DNA of 54,799 bases from an uncultured Lewinella sp. (GTDB lineage Bacteria > Bacteroidota > Bacteroidia > Chitinophagales > Saprospiraceae): positions 1 to 54,799 of the forward strand of contig CAJXPD010000028.1 in NCBI GenBank assembly GCA_913057785.1, read 5' to 3'. Below, in pieces: positions 54,086 to 54,799 of the stretch. Positions within the stretch are counted from its first letter, which is position 1. Each line of letters starts with the position of its first letter. The notes beneath the pieces were generated by a model that did no database searches, was not told the origin of the DNA, and saw nothing but the letters and a program-made list of their open reading frames with translations. The position numbers and the translations under genes are program-made.

Positions 54086-54799
54086 ATGCGATCATCGGAC
54101 GAACTAATTGATCTCCTAAATCTGGAGAGTATAGAAGAGAATATTTTCCGGGGACAGAATTACTTAGCTCCCTGGAAAAGAGTTTTCGGTGGACAGGTGC
54201 TGGCACAAGCCCTACATGCCGCCTACAATACCGTACCAGAAGATCGATATGCCCATTCTCTACATGCCTACTTCATTTTGGCCGGAGATATAGAGCAACC
54301 GATTATTTATGATGTCGAAAGAATACGTGACGGAGGGAGCTTCACTACCCGTCGAATCGTAGCCATTCAAAAGGGAAGGGCTATATTTAATGCCGCAGTT
54401 TCTTTTCAGCTGCGGCAGGATGGTCTGGATCATCAAGTTCGAATGCCCAATGTCCCTCCTCCCGATGCGCTAGTTTCAGACGAAGAGTCCTTAGCTCATT
54501 TAAGGGAATCGAATCCAGAATTGTTTAAGCGATTTTACCAAGAGCGACCGATTGAGTTTAGACAGGTAGAGAAATTGGATCCTGTCAACCCAAAAAAGAG
54601 TCGTCCTTTCCGACATGTTTGGTTCAAGGCCAAAGGTAATCTTTCCGATGAAGTTCGAGTTCATCAAGAAGTTTTGGCCTATGCCTCAGACTATAATCTA
54701 CTGATTACTGCAAGCTTGCCACATCTCGAACAAGTAAGAAGGCAAGATCTGTTTTTTGCTAGCCTCGACCACGCCATGTGGTTTCACCGATCCTTCAGA
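54086..54799 (+). CDS. tesB: Acyl-CoA thioesterase II, 3' partial
   Basis: The frame opens at ATG 54086 (MRSSDELIDLLNLESIEENI) and stays open for 238 codons to the right edge. It is a TesB-type double hot-dog thioesterase, which hydrolyses medium- to long-chain acyl-CoA: FRGQNYLAPWKRVFGGQVLA near 28-47, VERIRDGGSFTTRRIVAIQ near 88-106, and SLDHAMWFHRSF at the end, whose Asp corresponds to the catalytic Asp204 of E. coli TesB. About 50 residues, with the remaining catalytic Thr and Gln, lie beyond the window. Nothing seen is broken. Confidence 0.92.
   Translation, partial: MRSSDELIDLLNLESIEENIFRGQNYLAPWKRVFGGQVLAQALHAAYNTVPEDRYAHSLHAYFILAGDIEQPIIYDVERIRDGGSFTTRRIVAIQKGRAIFNAAVSFQLRQDGLDHQVRMPNVPPPDALVSDEESLAHLRESNPELFKRFYQERPIEFRQVEKLDPVNPKKSRPFRHVWFKAKGNLSDEVRVHQEVLAYASDYNLLITASLPHLEQVRRQDLFFASLDHAMWFHRSFR

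Overview
The window comes from a member of the Bacteroidota. The evidence is a type IX secretion (T9SS) type A C-terminal sorting domain on a DUF1501 protein, a DUF1501/DUF1800 pair, several close matches to the Bacteroidota promoter -7 box (TAnnTTTG), starts without Shine-Dalgarno sequences, and a Bacteroidota-style sugar transferase with an extra N-terminal domain. I cannot place it below phylum. TRAP transport genes fit a marine or saline habitat, but that is a guess. I saw no rRNA, tRNA, CRISPR array, transposase or phage gene.

Region 1 (1-36363, all on +) is a large Wzx/Wzy-type surface polysaccharide locus, cut at the left edge. It starts with a WlbA-like dehydrogenase, a CpsB/YwqE phosphatase, a Wza-like export lipoprotein, a Wzc-like tyrosine kinase and a flippase. 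Next come sugar-nucleotide genes (gmd, a GDP-fucose-synthase-like reductase, a cupin, a DegT aminotransferase), glycosyltransferases and a Wzy-like polymerase. From about 14.9 kb the locus is rich in genes that would remove or add acyl groups on sugar amines: an asparagine-synthase-like protein, two ATP-grasp ligases, a FemAB-like acyltransferase, five deacetylase-fold proteins, a PIG-L deacetylase and a formyltransferase. A pseB-pseC-pseG block (25965-29165) makes a precursor of pseudaminic acid; the acetyltransferase, synthase and CMP-transferase (pseH, pseI, pseF) are not in the window. The likely initiating phosphosugar transferase lies late (33550), behind its own long leader. Two glycosyltransferases are broken: one by a single-base frameshift near 12733, one by an internal deletion near 31975. 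A strong hairpin at 36370-36427 closes the locus.

Region 2 (36448-46080, all on -) holds the DUF1501 and DUF1800 pair, an 826-base stretch with no gene, a fatty-acid/sterol hydroxylase-family membrane protein, a MATE transporter, and a two-gene operon pairing a secreted FAD-dependent oxidoreductase with a secreted protein that has an FMN-attachment-like motif.

Region 3 (46236-54799) is mostly on +: an RNA ligase, a CPBP-like membrane protein (on -), a glyoxalase/dioxygenase-family protein, a DctP-DctQ-DctM TRAP transporter followed by a 2-keto-3-deoxygalactonate kinase (a likely sugar-acid uptake and use unit), a short ribosome hibernation factor, a two-CBS-domain protein, and a TesB thioesterase cut off by the right edge.
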